A stretch of 59,880 bases of DNA from IMG/VR virus record IMGVR_UViG_3300035211_000056, positions 1 to 59,880 of that record; one strand, 5' to 3'. This DNA is from a virus. The position numbers and the translations under genes were made by a program. Of this stretch, positions 32,203 through 41,363 are shown piece after piece; position 1 is the stretch's first letter; each line of letters opens with the position of its first letter. The notes under the pieces were generated by a model that was not told where the DNA came from, made no database searches, and worked only from the letters and a program-made list of their open reading frames with translations.

Positions 32203-32573
32203 CTAAACTAGAATCACTGGCAGACAGGCCAGCTAAAAAAAGAGATATAGGAAAAAAGATATTTTATATCTCATCAGATTATAACAGACCTTATTCAATC
32301 AGGGAGTACGAAATATCAGATATACAACATAGAACTATATACAGCTACGTTGAAGAATATGACAAAATGATGTATGTAGGACACAAAGACAGTCCTGGTT
32401 TATTTTGGCAAAAGCCCGTCATAATCTCAGAATCAGAACTTACCAAACTGAGGGACTTGGTCGAGAGGGCGAAATTAATATTTGTTGTTGATAATAAATT
32501 TAACTATTGTATCGACAAAGAACAATGGCTCAAGGAAGCTAAGGAGGTACAAGATGGAAAGACTAGTAAATGA
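32199..32573 (+). CDS. hypothetical protein
   Basis: This 124-residue alpha/beta protein has KKIFYISSDYNRPYSIREYE and a C-terminal helical part. It overlaps its neighbours at both ends. No family. Confidence 0.55.
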   Translation: MTKLESLADRPAKKRDIGKKIFYISSDYNRPYSIREYEISDIQHRTIYSYVEEYDKMMYVGHKDSPGLFWQKPVIISESELTKLRDLVERAKLIFVVDNKFNYCIDKEQWLKEAKEVQDGKTSK

Positions 32574-32880
32574 TGCTGTAATTGATAGATGTGGAAAGTG
32601 CAACCATTGCTTTGATAGTTATGCTGGTGAATACGATAAACCTTTTGTAATAACACCAGAGGACTATAAACATCCAGAATGTGATAATTTACCAATGACT
32701 AACGACGGTACATTTCCAGAGGTTGATGTTAATAAATTAAGACCAGACTGCCCGTTGCATACGGTTGAGGTAATCACAGACGAAGAAACTATTGGTCTAT
32801 TTGAAGAAGCTTTTTTCTATGATGAATTTGGAGTTGATTCCATTATATTAGTAAAAAAGGATAAGGAGGTGTCGGAGTGA
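32554..32880 (+). CDS. Cys-containing hypothetical protein
   Basis: This 108-residue protein starts at ATG 32554 with a strong SD (AGGAGGTACAAG). CGKCNHC near residue 12 and two later cysteines could bind metal. The C-terminus is acidic. Confidence 0.55.
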   Translation: MERLVNDAVIDRCGKCNHCFDSYAGEYDKPFVITPEDYKHPECDNLPMTNDGTFPEVDVNKLRPDCPLHTVEVITDEETIGLFEEAFFYDEFGVDSIILVKKDKEVSE

Positions 32881-33344
32881 GTAGAATATTAGGAAAAATA
32901 TGCAATGAGTTTAATACAAGATTTATTATTGAATTAAAGCTCGAAGACCCATGTTTAAAACCTAAGTTATGTAATGAAATAATAAGTCAGTATAATTACT
33001 TACACATTAATGAAGGATTCGTGATTTCTATAGACAAACGTAGTAAAAGTTACGAAGCTTTAATCAATTATTTTAAGAAACTAGGCAGGACAAATGACAA
33101 AGAGCCAACAGCCTCAGAACTTTTTGAATGGGCTAGGGATAGATGCTATACTTGTTCAAAGTGTATTTTATACAGATCAGAAAATCTTGAAAATTCATAT
33201 ACAGGATGTTCCTTAACTCCCAAAAATTTTCAAAAAGCTATAGAGATATATAAATCAAAACAGTCTTCTTTTAAATGGCTAAATGCAGAACACACTTCTT
33301 TTTCACTAACAATAAATAAGGAGGCAGACAGTGAGCGAGCTTAA
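32877..33344 (+). CDS. hypothetical protein
   Basis: This 155-residue protein has a Cys cluster in RCYTCSKCILYR near residues 85-95. GTG 32877 overlaps the preceding stop. No family. Confidence 0.55.
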   Translation: MSRILGKICNEFNTRFIIELKLEDPCLKPKLCNEIISQYNYLHINEGFVISIDKRSKSYEALINYFKKLGRTNDKEPTASELFEWARDRCYTCSKCILYRSENLENSYTGCSLTPKNFQKAIEIYKSKQSSFKWLNAEHTSFSLTINKEADSERA

Positions 33345-33870
33345 GAAGTTTGAATTTATAAAATGGTACAACAATGAATTTAAAGAAAAACAGCCTGATT
33401 ATGTTAAATCTTCTCAGCGTGTTGTTATGCAAAATATGTTTATAGCTTGTCAAGCAGCACATGAGCATTACGAAAAGCAATGGAACACCAGACCAGAATA
33501 TAATTCTGTTGAGTGTAACACGAAACTAGATGGCGAGTACGTTAGAAAAAGTGATGTCGAAAAAGAATTTGATATTATGTATAATAAACTAATATACACA
33601 TGTCCTAATTTTGGCTTTACACAAAAAGCTTTAGAAACATTCTTGGATTTTAAAAAACATATCAACACCCTCGAAACCCACAGCGTGCCGAGTGAGGGGT
33701 TAAAAGTTGGGGATAACATTTATGATTTAAGAGGAGATAAATATAAAATAACTTCTATTTCAATTGATTACGAATTACAAAATGACACAGGAGATTACTC
33801 TTATCATGACACCCTGTATGATTTCTGTAGAACAAAAGAGCAGGCACTAGCCGAGAGCAAGGGGGAGTGA
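33331..33870 (+). CDS. hypothetical protein
   Basis: This 179-residue protein starts at GTG 33331 (SD AAGGAGGCAGA). The C-terminal third (LKVGDNIYDLRGDKYKITSI) looks like a small SH3-like beta barrel. The N-terminal part is helical. Function unknown. Confidence 0.55.
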   Translation: MSELKKFEFIKWYNNEFKEKQPDYVKSSQRVVMQNMFIACQAAHEHYEKQWNTRPEYNSVECNTKLDGEYVRKSDVEKEFDIMYNKLIYTCPNFGFTQKALETFLDFKKHINTLETHSVPSEGLKVGDNIYDLRGDKYKITSISIDYELQNDTGDYSYHDTLYDFCRTKEQALAESKGE

Positions 33871-33873
33871 GGG

Positions 33874-34083
33874 ATGAGCAAAATACTATTTATCACATTT
33901 ACACTATTTATTTCAGGCTGTGGCAACTTCAGCGAATTACCAGAAGAAGACATAGAACGATGCTTTAATTATTGTAAGCGTAATGAGCAGAAAATAAGCA
34001 CTCTGGTTTGCAACGAAAACGGTGACGTAAGGTGCTATTGTGATGATAGTTTTCTTGGGTACAAAAAGGAGGGTGCAAATTGA
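33874..34083 (+). CDS. small lipoprotein
   Basis: This 69-residue protein has a short signal and a lipobox-like LFISGC, cleaved before Cys15. The mature part has five further cysteines (CFNYCKR, CNENGD, CYCDD) that may form disulfides. Export to the envelope suggests a superinfection-exclusion or surface role. It ends overlapping a TTG start. Confidence 0.6.
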   Translation: MSKILFITFTLFISGCGNFSELPEEDIERCFNYCKRNEQKISTLVCNENGDVRCYCDDSFLGYKKEGAN

Positions 34084-34451
34084 AACAGGTGAGGTTGAAA
34101 ATAGCAGTATTCTTTGATTTTAGCAAATATGACAAGCGTAAAAGAGTATATGTCGATATTGAAACAGATGAGTATAATAACCTTACAGACGAGATACACA
34201 AAGTTTTAGAAACCAAGATAGATATATATGCAAGTAAATGTAGTCTATGGGGATTAAATGCACTAAAACCAGGCGAAACATTCGAGAGCGTGTTAGAGGC
34301 ACTCTGGGAGTATCAATTAAGTCTTATACCAAATAAATATGGAGTAGGAGTGTTTAAATTTATTTATAACGAGAACAGGGAAGCGATAGCTTGTTTCTAC
34401 GACCCTGAAACTCGAATCATAACTATCACAAGCTGGGAGGGGGAAGCATGA
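34080..34451 (+). CDS. hypothetical protein
   Basis: This 123-residue protein starts at TTG 34080 after AAGGAGGGTG. It is an alpha/beta protein with VYVDIETDEYNNLTDEIHKV. The end overlaps the RtcB start. Confidence 0.5.
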   Translation: MKQVRLKIAVFFDFSKYDKRKRVYVDIETDEYNNLTDEIHKVLETKIDIYASKCSLWGLNALKPGETFESVLEALWEYQLSLIPNKYGVGVFKFIYNENREAIACFYDPETRIITITSWEGEA

Positions 34452-35593
34452 AAGTATTTAATTTCGATAAAAAAATAGTAAAAAGCTGGTGTAATGAGCC
34501 GGAAGATGGAGCTATAGAACAAGCAAAGAGCTTAGCTAATTTACCATTTATTTATAAGCATGTTGCATTGATGCCTGATACGCATCAGGGATATGGTATG
34601 CCTATTGGTGGGGTAATAGCGTGCAAAGAAGTGATAATTCCTAACGCTGTAGGTGTCGATATAGGTTGCGGTATGTTGGCTGTTAGAACCAGTTTAACAA
34701 ATTTAGAAACTAATAAATTGAAATCAATAATGAATGAAATAAGAAAGCTTATACCTGTTGGATTTGAACACCAAAAAGAAGCTCAAAAAGAATCATTAAT
34801 GCCTGATGAAAGATATGCAGGTAAAATTGTAAAAGAACAATATAATTCTGCATTAAAACAACTAGGAACGCTAGGCGGTGGGAATCATTTTATAGAGATA
34901 CAAAAAGGATCGGATGGTTTTGTTTGGTTTATGTTACATTCAGGTAGTAGAAATTTAGGCAAAAAAGTAGCTGATTGGTATAATAATGAGGCTAAATGTA
35001 ATAATGATATGTATTTTTCTTCTGTTCCCAAAGAATGGGATTTAGCATTTTTGCCACTTGAAGATGCAGGAAATTATTTAGACGAAATGAGATATTGCTT
35101 AGATTTTGCTCTTGCAAATAGAAAACTTATTTCTGAAAGAGTACAAGAGGCATTTATTAATATTTTACCAGATGTATCTTTTAAAGACGAAATAAATATA
35201 CATCATAATTATTGCCGAATAGAAAACCACTTTAATCAAAACGTATGGATACACAGAAAGGGTGCTACTTCTGCGAAAAAAGGAGAATTAGGAATTATTC
35301 CGGGAAGCCAAGGAACTAAATCGTATATAGTTGAAGGATTAGGAAATCCAGACAGCTTTATGTCTTGTTCACACGGTGCTGGTCGTAAAATGGGAAGAAA
35401 ACAGGCTCAAAGAAGTCTAAACTTGTTAGAAGAACAGAAAAAATTAGACGGGATATTACACTCAGTAAGAACACAAAAAGACCTTGATGAAGCAAGTGGA
35501 GCATACAAAGATATTAGTGTAGTGATGGAAGAACAAAAAGATTTAGTAAAAATAGTTACAGAACTAACGCCACTAGGAGTTATTAAGGGATAA
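34448..35593 (+). CDS. rtcB: RtcB-type RNA ligase
   Basis: This 381-residue enzyme joins RNA 2',3'-cyclic phosphate or 3'-phosphate ends to 5'-OH ends using GTP and Mn2+. The metal and guanylylation residues are visible: Cys in GVDIGCGM, His in GGGNHF, His in HSGSRNLG, HH in IHHNYC and the GMP-accepting His in SCSHGAGRKMGR. The start has MPDTHQGYGMPIGG. All key residues are kept, so it is likely active. In a phage it could repair tRNAs cut by host anticodon nucleases. Confidence 0.93.
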   Translation: MKVFNFDKKIVKSWCNEPEDGAIEQAKSLANLPFIYKHVALMPDTHQGYGMPIGGVIACKEVIIPNAVGVDIGCGMLAVRTSLTNLETNKLKSIMNEIRKLIPVGFEHQKEAQKESLMPDERYAGKIVKEQYNSALKQLGTLGGGNHFIEIQKGSDGFVWFMLHSGSRNLGKKVADWYNNEAKCNNDMYFSSVPKEWDLAFLPLEDAGNYLDEMRYCLDFALANRKLISERVQEAFINILPDVSFKDEINIHHNYCRIENHFNQNVWIHRKGATSAKKGELGIIPGSQGTKSYIVEGLGNPDSFMSCSHGAGRKMGRKQAQRSLNLLEEQKKLDGILHSVRTQKDLDEASGAYKDISVVMEEQKDLVKIVTELTPLGVIKG

Positions 35594-35622
35594 CAAGCCA
35601 ACCCAAGAAGGAGGGCAGGGGA

Positions 35623-36192
35623 ATGAAAGAAATATTTAACGTTTATAAAATACCAAATAAAAAAATAAGCATATTTGAAATTAGTGAATTTGAAATTAAA
35701 AACAGAAACGAAAACATGGAATTGTTAAGATTAAGTTTTTCAAGAAGGGGTATAAAACCGGGAAAATATAAAAGACTCCTAAGAGGGACTACGTTAGTTA
35801 TGAGCAATACACCAGCAGAACTCAATGATGCTTGGAATTTTATTCGACAGGCAACAGGAAATGTTTTAATTAATGGACTTGGTCTAGGGGCTGTCCTATC
35901 AGAAATTCTTAAAAAAGAAGAAGTTACCAAGGTTACGATAATTGAGAAACATAAAGAAGTTATAGAACTTGTACAACCATATATAAATGACGAGAGGGTC
36001 AATATAATTCATTGTGATTGTTTTGAATATCATCCACCCAAAAACGAACAATATGACATAGTTTGGCATGACATATGGGACTATATTTGTTCTGATAATA
36101 TACCTGAGATGAAAAAGCTACATCGTAAATATGGTAAAAGAGCTAAAAAACAATTAAGTTGGTGCAGAGAGGAATGCGAAAGGCTTCGATAA
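35623..36192 (+). CDS. class I SAM-fold protein (methyltransferase or spermidine-synthase-like)
   Basis: This 189-residue protein has a Rossmann nucleotide-binding core: NVLINGLGLGAVLSEIL, then VTIIEKHKEVIELV and RVNIIHCDCFEY. This is as in spermidine-synthase-like and methyltransferase folds. The substrate cannot be read. It follows rtcB by 29 bases with SD GGAGGGCAGGGG, so RNA is one possible substrate. Confidence 0.65.
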   Translation: MKEIFNVYKIPNKKISIFEISEFEIKNRNENMELLRLSFSRRGIKPGKYKRLLRGTTLVMSNTPAELNDAWNFIRQATGNVLINGLGLGAVLSEILKKEEVTKVTIIEKHKEVIELVQPYINDERVNIIHCDCFEYHPPKNEQYDIVWHDIWDYICSDNIPEMKKLHRKYGKRAKKQLSWCREECERLR

Positions 36193-36215
36193 ATATAAAA
36201 ATAAGGAGACCCAAG

Positions 36216-36473
36216 ATGAAGAATAAAATAATTGAGCTGATAGATGAACTTGAAGATGCAGTTGAAGTTTACGATTGTCACAAGCTTAATCAATTAAAAG
36301 CCAAGATACAGGACATGGAGTTTCCTTTGACGTTGGAGGAAGTGAAAGACTGCTGTAACAAAAACAATAAACTATGCCCATTAAAAAAGGGTATGTTTAA
36401 ATGTCAGATAAGCGAAGACCCTAGAGACTGGGACATTGAAGAAATAACTAAGGCGGTGAGGCATGAACATTAA
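36216..36473 (+). CDS. hypothetical protein
   Basis: This 85-residue protein starts at ATG 36216 (SD AAGGAGACCC). It is helical with a cysteine pattern CCNKNNKLCPLKKGMFKC that may bind metal. It overlaps the next start. Confidence 0.5.
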   Translation: MKNKIIELIDELEDAVEVYDCHKLNQLKAKIQDMEFPLTLEEVKDCCNKNNKLCPLKKGMFKCQISEDPRDWDIEEITKAVRHEH

Positions 36474-36702
36474 GGAATTGATAAACAAATACAAGAACAT
36501 GAATCAAGCATACTTAACGAGGACAGATGTCATATACTCTTTAGAGCAGTGCCTAGCATCCTGCGAGGCTGAGGTTGAGAGGGAGATAAAGAAAAGATTA
36601 GACATAATATCTGATGAAGTTTGCTTACCAGAAGATTTTTACGTTAATCAAAATCATAGATTAGGATTAGAGCAAGCAAAGAAAATATTCGGAGGGGAGT
36701 AA
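36463..36702 (+). CDS. hypothetical helical protein
   Basis: This 79-residue protein is predicted all-helical. It is the last gene of the small-gene array before the internal promoter at 36721. No family. Confidence 0.5.
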   Translation: MNIKELINKYKNMNQAYLTRTDVIYSLEQCLASCEAEVEREIKKRLDIISDEVCLPEDFYVNQNHRLGLEQAKKIFGGE

Positions 36703-36720
36703 ATATTTTTTAAATTTAAT

Positions 36721-36748
36721 TTGACTTTTTATAATCGTGGTATAAAAT
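36721..36748 (+). promoter_or_regulatory. internal promoter ahead of the glycan module
   Basis: TTGACT at 36721-36726 is followed by TGGTATAAAAT (TGG extension at 36738-36740). The -10 can be read as TATAAA at 36741 (14-base spacing) or TAAAAT at 36743 (16-base spacing). This 77-base gap is one of few in the rightward operon, so a separate transcript for the downstream module is plausible. Confidence 0.55.
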
Positions 36749-36779
36749 TTGAAAATAAAATATATTTTTTGGGGTATTT

Positions 36780-37076
36780 ATGAATCATGAAATTGAGATA
36801 AATAATAATACATTTATCATTCCTAACATATCTGGTTATTCCAGAGTTGCAAATCACGGGCTGAACGGTAAGCCAGGATTTTTTGTTTTCCATTCCGGCA
36901 GAGCAACACTTATTGAATTTGATGACGATAAATCAGCAAATCTTAAACGTCAGGAATTAATAACTTCTATCGGTAATTTCTGGAACAGCAATGATAAATT
37001 TAATTCCGTTAATAAAGAAACTGGATTTAATGAACAAAATAAAGGATTTTTTAATAAAAATGCCAACAGACGATAA
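36780..37076 (+). CDS. hypothetical protein
   Basis: This 98-residue protein starts MNHEIEINNNTFIIPNISGY and has a beta-rich first half, then an Asn-rich tail. It shares the leader GGGGTATTT-ATG with the first early gene at 18262. The 3' end overlaps the HTH gene. Confidence 0.5.
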   Translation: MNHEIEINNNTFIIPNISGYSRVANHGLNGKPGFFVFHSGRATLIEFDDDKSANLKRQELITSIGNFWNSNDKFNSVNKETGFNEQNKGFFNKNANRR

Positions 37077-37293
37077 AAAAATAAATAAAGAAAAAGGATT
37101 TTATATACCTGAAATACTTACACCTTCTGAAGTTGCTGAAATTCTTAAATGCGAATTAAAAACAATACACGGTTTAATGAATCAAAGGAAAATAGCTACA
37201 ATAAAAGTAGGTAAATCAAGACGTATTAAACGAAATGATTTGCAGGAATTTATTAATAAACTTGGAGTAAAAGAGGCCCTGATTGAAAAGTGA
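37060..37293 (+). CDS. excisionase-family HTH DNA-binding protein
   Basis: This 77-residue protein from ATG 37060 has the helix-turn-helix_17/excisionase pattern: LTPSEVAEILKCELKTIHGL, then KVGKSRRIKRNDLQEFI. No integrase was found, so it is more likely a transcription regulator of the adjacent module than an Xis. ATG 37030 is an alternative start. Confidence 0.7.
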   Translation: MPTDDKKINKEKGFYIPEILTPSEVAEILKCELKTIHGLMNQRKIATIKVGKSRRIKRNDLQEFINKLGVKEALIEK

Positions 37294-37489
37294 AAAAGTA
37301 ATAGATATTATATTAAGCTGTGGTTTTTGTGGATATCGAATTACAGAAACAGAAAAAACTCTTTTATCTGCTGGTGATGTATTATGTCCTCGATGTTCAA
37401 AAATGAAATTATCTAATTTTAATATAAAACAAATAATAAAAGACAAAACAGAGCGCAACTTTACTATAATAAATGGTGACAAATCATGA
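37283..37489 (+). CDS. zinc-ribbon small protein
   Basis: This 68-residue protein starts at TTG 37283 overlapping the HTH gene. It has CGFCGYR and CPRCSKM, a zinc ribbon. The end overlaps the glycosyltransferase start. Confidence 0.5.
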   Translation: MKSEKVIDIILSCGFCGYRITETEKTLLSAGDVLCPRCSKMKLSNFNIKQIIKDKTERNFTIINGDKS

Positions 37490-38553
37490 GAAAAATTAAT
37501 CTAGGCTTATACTGTTATCTTGAAAACTCCGCAGTTAGTTATTATCGCTGGTACGGTGTTATAAAAGAACTTTGCAAGGTAACTGACGATATTAATGTAA
37601 TAGAGGTTCAAGATGCTCAGTGGTGTACTTTATCAGGTTTAGACGCTGTGTTTTTAAGTAAACCATATATGAAAAATCTTAAACTAAATGATGGCAGAAC
37701 AGCCGATCACGAAGTAGTAATGAATATAATTCAAAACAATAACAAAAAACTTATTGTTGATTATGATGATCTTCTTTCTGAGATACCGGAAGATTCAAAT
37801 TTTCATAAACAAAATATCGAATATGATTATAAATCAAATTTTCTTAAATTTATTAATATGGCTGACGGTGTTATCTTTTCAACTAGATATATGTCAGACT
37901 ATTTAAAAGACAACCAACATTTAAAACATGATAACTACACTATAATAAATAATGCATTTAATGATTACATATTCGATTTAAGTTATGATAACTTTTCAAA
38001 TTATAATAAAACAATTTTATGGCGAGGCTGTTCTACGCACTTCCCTGATTTTGAAAACTACATTGATAATCTTATCGAAGTTATAAAAGACAACAAAGAT
38101 TTTACTTTTATATTTCTTGGAATATGCCCGGATAGAAGGTTACAGTCACTAAGCAATACTAAAATTATAAACAAATCTATCGACGTTATAGAATATCATT
38201 ATTACATAAAAACTATAAAGCCATCTATGGTTTTTGTTCCACTTACCGACAATCATTTTAATAGGTCAAAATCTAATTGCTCTAAGCTAGAAGCTACATT
38301 TGCCGGAGCAATTACATTAAGCCCAAGATTTGAAGAATTTGACTGGAATCATGAATCAGATATAGAATACTTCACCCCTGAGACTTTTGGATCACAAATT
38401 GATTCTGCACTTGATTTAATAAGGAAAAAAGATCCAATAATAAAACAATTATATGAATATAATGTTGATTATATAAAAGAAAAATATCTTCTGAGCAACA
38501 TAAACAAAAAACGTGCGTCATTTATAAAAGATATTGTATTAAATAGAGGGTGA
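37486..38553 (+). CDS. GT-B glycosyltransferase (GT4-like)
   Basis: This 355-residue protein resembles phage and cell-surface GT-B glycosyltransferases. It has an N-terminal acceptor domain with VDYDDLLSEIPEDSNFH and a C-terminal domain with VPLTDNHFNRSKSNCSKLEA, the nucleotide-sugar-binding region. It would transfer a sugar from an activated donor to an unknown acceptor. It opens the surface-chemistry module and overlaps the methyltransferase gene. Confidence 0.75.
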   Translation: MRKINLGLYCYLENSAVSYYRWYGVIKELCKVTDDINVIEVQDAQWCTLSGLDAVFLSKPYMKNLKLNDGRTADHEVVMNIIQNNNKKLIVDYDDLLSEIPEDSNFHKQNIEYDYKSNFLKFINMADGVIFSTRYMSDYLKDNQHLKHDNYTIINNAFNDYIFDLSYDNFSNYNKTILWRGCSTHFPDFENYIDNLIEVIKDNKDFTFIFLGICPDRRLQSLSNTKIINKSIDVIEYHYYIKTIKPSMVFVPLTDNHFNRSKSNCSKLEATFAGAITLSPRFEEFDWNHESDIEYFTPETFGSQIDSALDLIRKKDPIIKQLYEYNVDYIKEKYLLSNINKKRASFIKDIVLNRG

Positions 38554-38555
38554 CA

Positions 38556-39230
38556 ATGATAAAAGAAGCACTTGAAGAAATAAGAAATACTAATTTTGAA
38601 AGAAGTTTAGATGCTCCTGTTGACGTTGACAGAATTGAAGGTCTTAAAAAAGTTTTAAATTTATGTGACTTATCCGTGATCGAAGTTGGATCTCTCGACG
38701 GTTATCACACAGTACAGCTTGCTAAAACAGTATGTAACCTAACAACAAGCGATATAAGACCGGATAATTTAAAGAAAACACTTTATCGTTGTCTTTATGA
38801 AGATATTAAATATATAAAATTTAGATTATTAGATGTTGAAGATATGCATAATAAAATTGAAGAAGACGAATTTGATTTACTTTTTTGCTCAGGTCTTATC
38901 TATCATTTACATCACCCTGAAGAATTTATCTATAATATAAAACATCTTTTTAAATACATATTACTTGAAGGGCATATTGCTAATCCTGTTAAATATGGCC
39001 CATTACATAATATGATATTTATGGGACGTGAATTAGTATATACAGAATATTCAGAGGTAGGATTTGCAGACCCTCAATCATCAAAAGACAATAAAAAGTC
39101 AAAATGGTTTACAGAAGAATCATGGTTTAAAATATTTGATATATGTAAATTAAATTTAAGAAATATAATTTACAATGACATAGCTAACGAACACGGACGA
39201 CGAGTTTGTTATTTGCTGGAACGTAATTAA
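38556..39230 (+). CDS. SAM-dependent methyltransferase
   Basis: This 224-residue protein has motif I VIEVGSLDGYHTVQLAK and a motif IV region FDLLFCSGLIYHLHHPEEF, resembling CmoB/DUF1698-like enzymes. ATG 38556 is preferred (SD AGAGGGTGAC); GTG 38550 is possible. Sandwiched between glycosyltransferases, it may methylate a glycan. Confidence 0.75.
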   Translation: MIKEALEEIRNTNFERSLDAPVDVDRIEGLKKVLNLCDLSVIEVGSLDGYHTVQLAKTVCNLTTSDIRPDNLKKTLYRCLYEDIKYIKFRLLDVEDMHNKIEEDEFDLLFCSGLIYHLHHPEEFIYNIKHLFKYILLEGHIANPVKYGPLHNMIFMGRELVYTEYSEVGFADPQSSKDNKKSKWFTEESWFKIFDICKLNLRNIIYNDIANEHGRRVCYLLERN

Positions 39231-39251
39231 TTTATTGGAGAAAATGAATAT

Positions 39252-41180
39252 ATGAAATTTAGCTATATAGTTCCTACTTACAGGCAAGTAGAATTAAACG
39301 AAACATGCTTAAAATCTTTAAGAGAATTTCACCCTCATTCTGATGTAATATTAGTTTCTGACGGTGACAATAAAAACACACAATTAAAATTAAAAAAGAT
39401 ATGTGATAAATATGGTGCAAAATTATTATGTTCTTTTTGGAATAATTATTTTGCACATTCTGTAAATAGAGGTATGGACGCTGCCGTTGATTCTGATGTT
39501 GTTGTCTTATGTAATAACGATATTATTTTTACTCAAAACATTGAAGAAGAAACACAAAACATATTTGAAAATGACCCGTTAATCGGAGTTGTCGGATATT
39601 TATTGTATTACCCAAACGGCAGAATACAGCACGGCGGTATGAAGCGATTAACGCATACTCATTTATTTGCACATCACGATCACGGAAGCCAGGTAAACGA
39701 AGCTGATAAATCATTGATATCAAGATACTCAATAGGTTGCACAGGAGCATTGTTGTCTATACGCAGGGATTTAATTAACGAAATAGGAGTTATGAAAACT
39801 GGTGGCGGTATAGCAAATGAAGACACTGAATTTTGTTTAAGAACCTGGCATTGTGGATATAGAATATATTATACCGCAGATGTTTCAGCAATACATGCAG
39901 AAGGATATACAAGAGGACGTACACCTACAGAGAAAAAGAAAACAGGACTAGATCAGGCAGAAATACTTTCAGGGCAACAATTAAAAGAAGATTGCAAAAG
40001 ATTTGATATTGATAATATCGAAAAAAGGATTTCTGAACTTAATGGTGATGAATACACGAAACATGAATCTGATATTAATTTTAAAAAGAAAAGAATAGGA
40101 CTGACAAGAACTAACGCACTAGGAGATTGTATTTGTCTTACCGGGATAATAAACAAATTAAAAACCGATAATCCTAATTCAGAAATATATGTTGCTACAA
40201 AAGAGCCGTGGCCATTTGAAAACAATCCTACTATAAAAGGAATAGTTGACGATAAAAAATATATAAAAAACCACGCTGATGAAATAATTGATCTTGATTT
40301 GTGTTATGAAAAAGAACCGCATAAACCTATTTGGAAATCATATGCCGATAAAGTTTTTGGTGAAAATAACTATAATGAATTTGATATTAAACCATATCTT
40401 TTTACTGAACGTAAAGACAGGATGAGTTTATTAATTAAACTTAAAAAAGAAAAGGCTTTTATCGGAAGCAATTATGTTGTTATACATGCTGGCGGTAATA
40501 CTTGGGAAGAGAGAATTATTGATAAAGATATATGGACAGAGGTTTTTGATTATCTTATCGTAGAAAAAAAATACAAAGTCGTTGTAGTAGGAAAAAAAGG
40601 AGATTTAGAATATCAATCTTTTTTATTTGCTAAAGAAAAAACACAACAAGGATTTAATCTTATAGATAAATTAACGCTTACAGAAATACATCAGTTAATA
40701 ATTAATGCTGAAATGTTTATCGGTATTGATTCAGGTATTTTACACATAGCACAATGCACGAATACAAAACTAATAGGTATATTTACTGTTGCTGATCCAA
40801 CAAAGAGAATACATCGTCAACATTTTACAAAAGTTGTTGAGCCGGTATCAGAATGTAAATACTGCTTAACATACAAGATCAAACCTCCAGTTACAACAAT
40901 GAAATGTGAGACAGGAAACATGGAATGTAAAAAAAGCATAACGGCTGATATGATTATCGAAGCTGTGAAAAGTTTTGATATTGAAGATAATAACGCTGAT
41001 GGTTTTGCTATACCTAAAGAGTTATATAAAGAACTCATGGGAAACAAATATTTAGTTGGATATTCACCAGATGATTCAATAAAACTAGATACAGAATATT
41101 TTTATCCGACTAACACACCAGAAGAAAGAGAACAAGCATACAAAGAAATAATAGAAAATGATAAAAACAACAAGGAATAA
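39252..41180 (+). CDS. GT2-GT9 fusion glycosyltransferase
   Basis: This 642-residue protein contains two glycosyltransferase domains. Residues 1 to about 250 are a GT2 (GT-A) domain: FSYIVPTYRQVELNETCLKS, VVVLCNNDIIF near 85 and ANEDTEFCLRTWHCGYR. From about 277 to 580 is a GT9/heptosyltransferase domain: IGLTRTNALGDCICLTGI, VVIHAGGNTWEERI and MFIGIDSGILHIAQCT. The fusion suggests two successive sugar additions by one polypeptide. Confidence 0.82.
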   Translation: MKFSYIVPTYRQVELNETCLKSLREFHPHSDVILVSDGDNKNTQLKLKKICDKYGAKLLCSFWNNYFAHSVNRGMDAAVDSDVVVLCNNDIIFTQNIEEETQNIFENDPLIGVVGYLLYYPNGRIQHGGMKRLTHTHLFAHHDHGSQVNEADKSLISRYSIGCTGALLSIRRDLINEIGVMKTGGGIANEDTEFCLRTWHCGYRIYYTADVSAIHAEGYTRGRTPTEKKKTGLDQAEILSGQQLKEDCKRFDIDNIEKRISELNGDEYTKHESDINFKKKRIGLTRTNALGDCICLTGIINKLKTDNPNSEIYVATKEPWPFENNPTIKGIVDDKKYIKNHADEIIDLDLCYEKEPHKPIWKSYADKVFGENNYNEFDIKPYLFTERKDRMSLLIKLKKEKAFIGSNYVVIHAGGNTWEERIIDKDIWTEVFDYLIVEKKYKVVVVGKKGDLEYQSFLFAKEKTQQGFNLIDKLTLTEIHQLIINAEMFIGIDSGILHIAQCTNTKLIGIFTVADPTKRIHRQHFTKVVEPVSECKYCLTYKIKPPVTTMKCETGNMECKKSITADMIIEAVKSFDIEDNNADGFAIPKELYKELMGNKYLVGYSPDDSIKLDTEYFYPTNTPEEREQAYKEIIENDKNNKE

Positions 41181-41184
41181 AATA

Positions 41185-41352
41185 ATGAATGATGATAAAA
41201 TAATTTACGATATAACAGTATTTAAAGACAGTTCTGTTATAAACAAATATGTTGCTAATAGTAAAGAAGAAATACTAAAAGAAATGAAAAAAGTTATAGA
41301 AGAAAACAAAGAATTTGATGAAATCTTAATTTTTGAATTAATAATGGACTAA
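41185..41352 (+). CDS. small acidic protein
   Basis: This 55-residue protein starts at ATG 41185 (SD AAGGAATAA). Alpha/beta pattern with KEEILKEMKKVIEENKEFDE. No family. Confidence 0.5.
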   Translation: MNDDKIIYDITVFKDSSVINKYVANSKEEILKEMKKVIEENKEFDEILIFELIMD

Positions 41353-41363
41353 GGAGTTGATTA

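Noticed and set aside
37060-37293. Xis excisionase implying a temperate phage
   Set aside because: The HTH pattern is shared by many regulators, and no integrase, repressor or clear att site was found.
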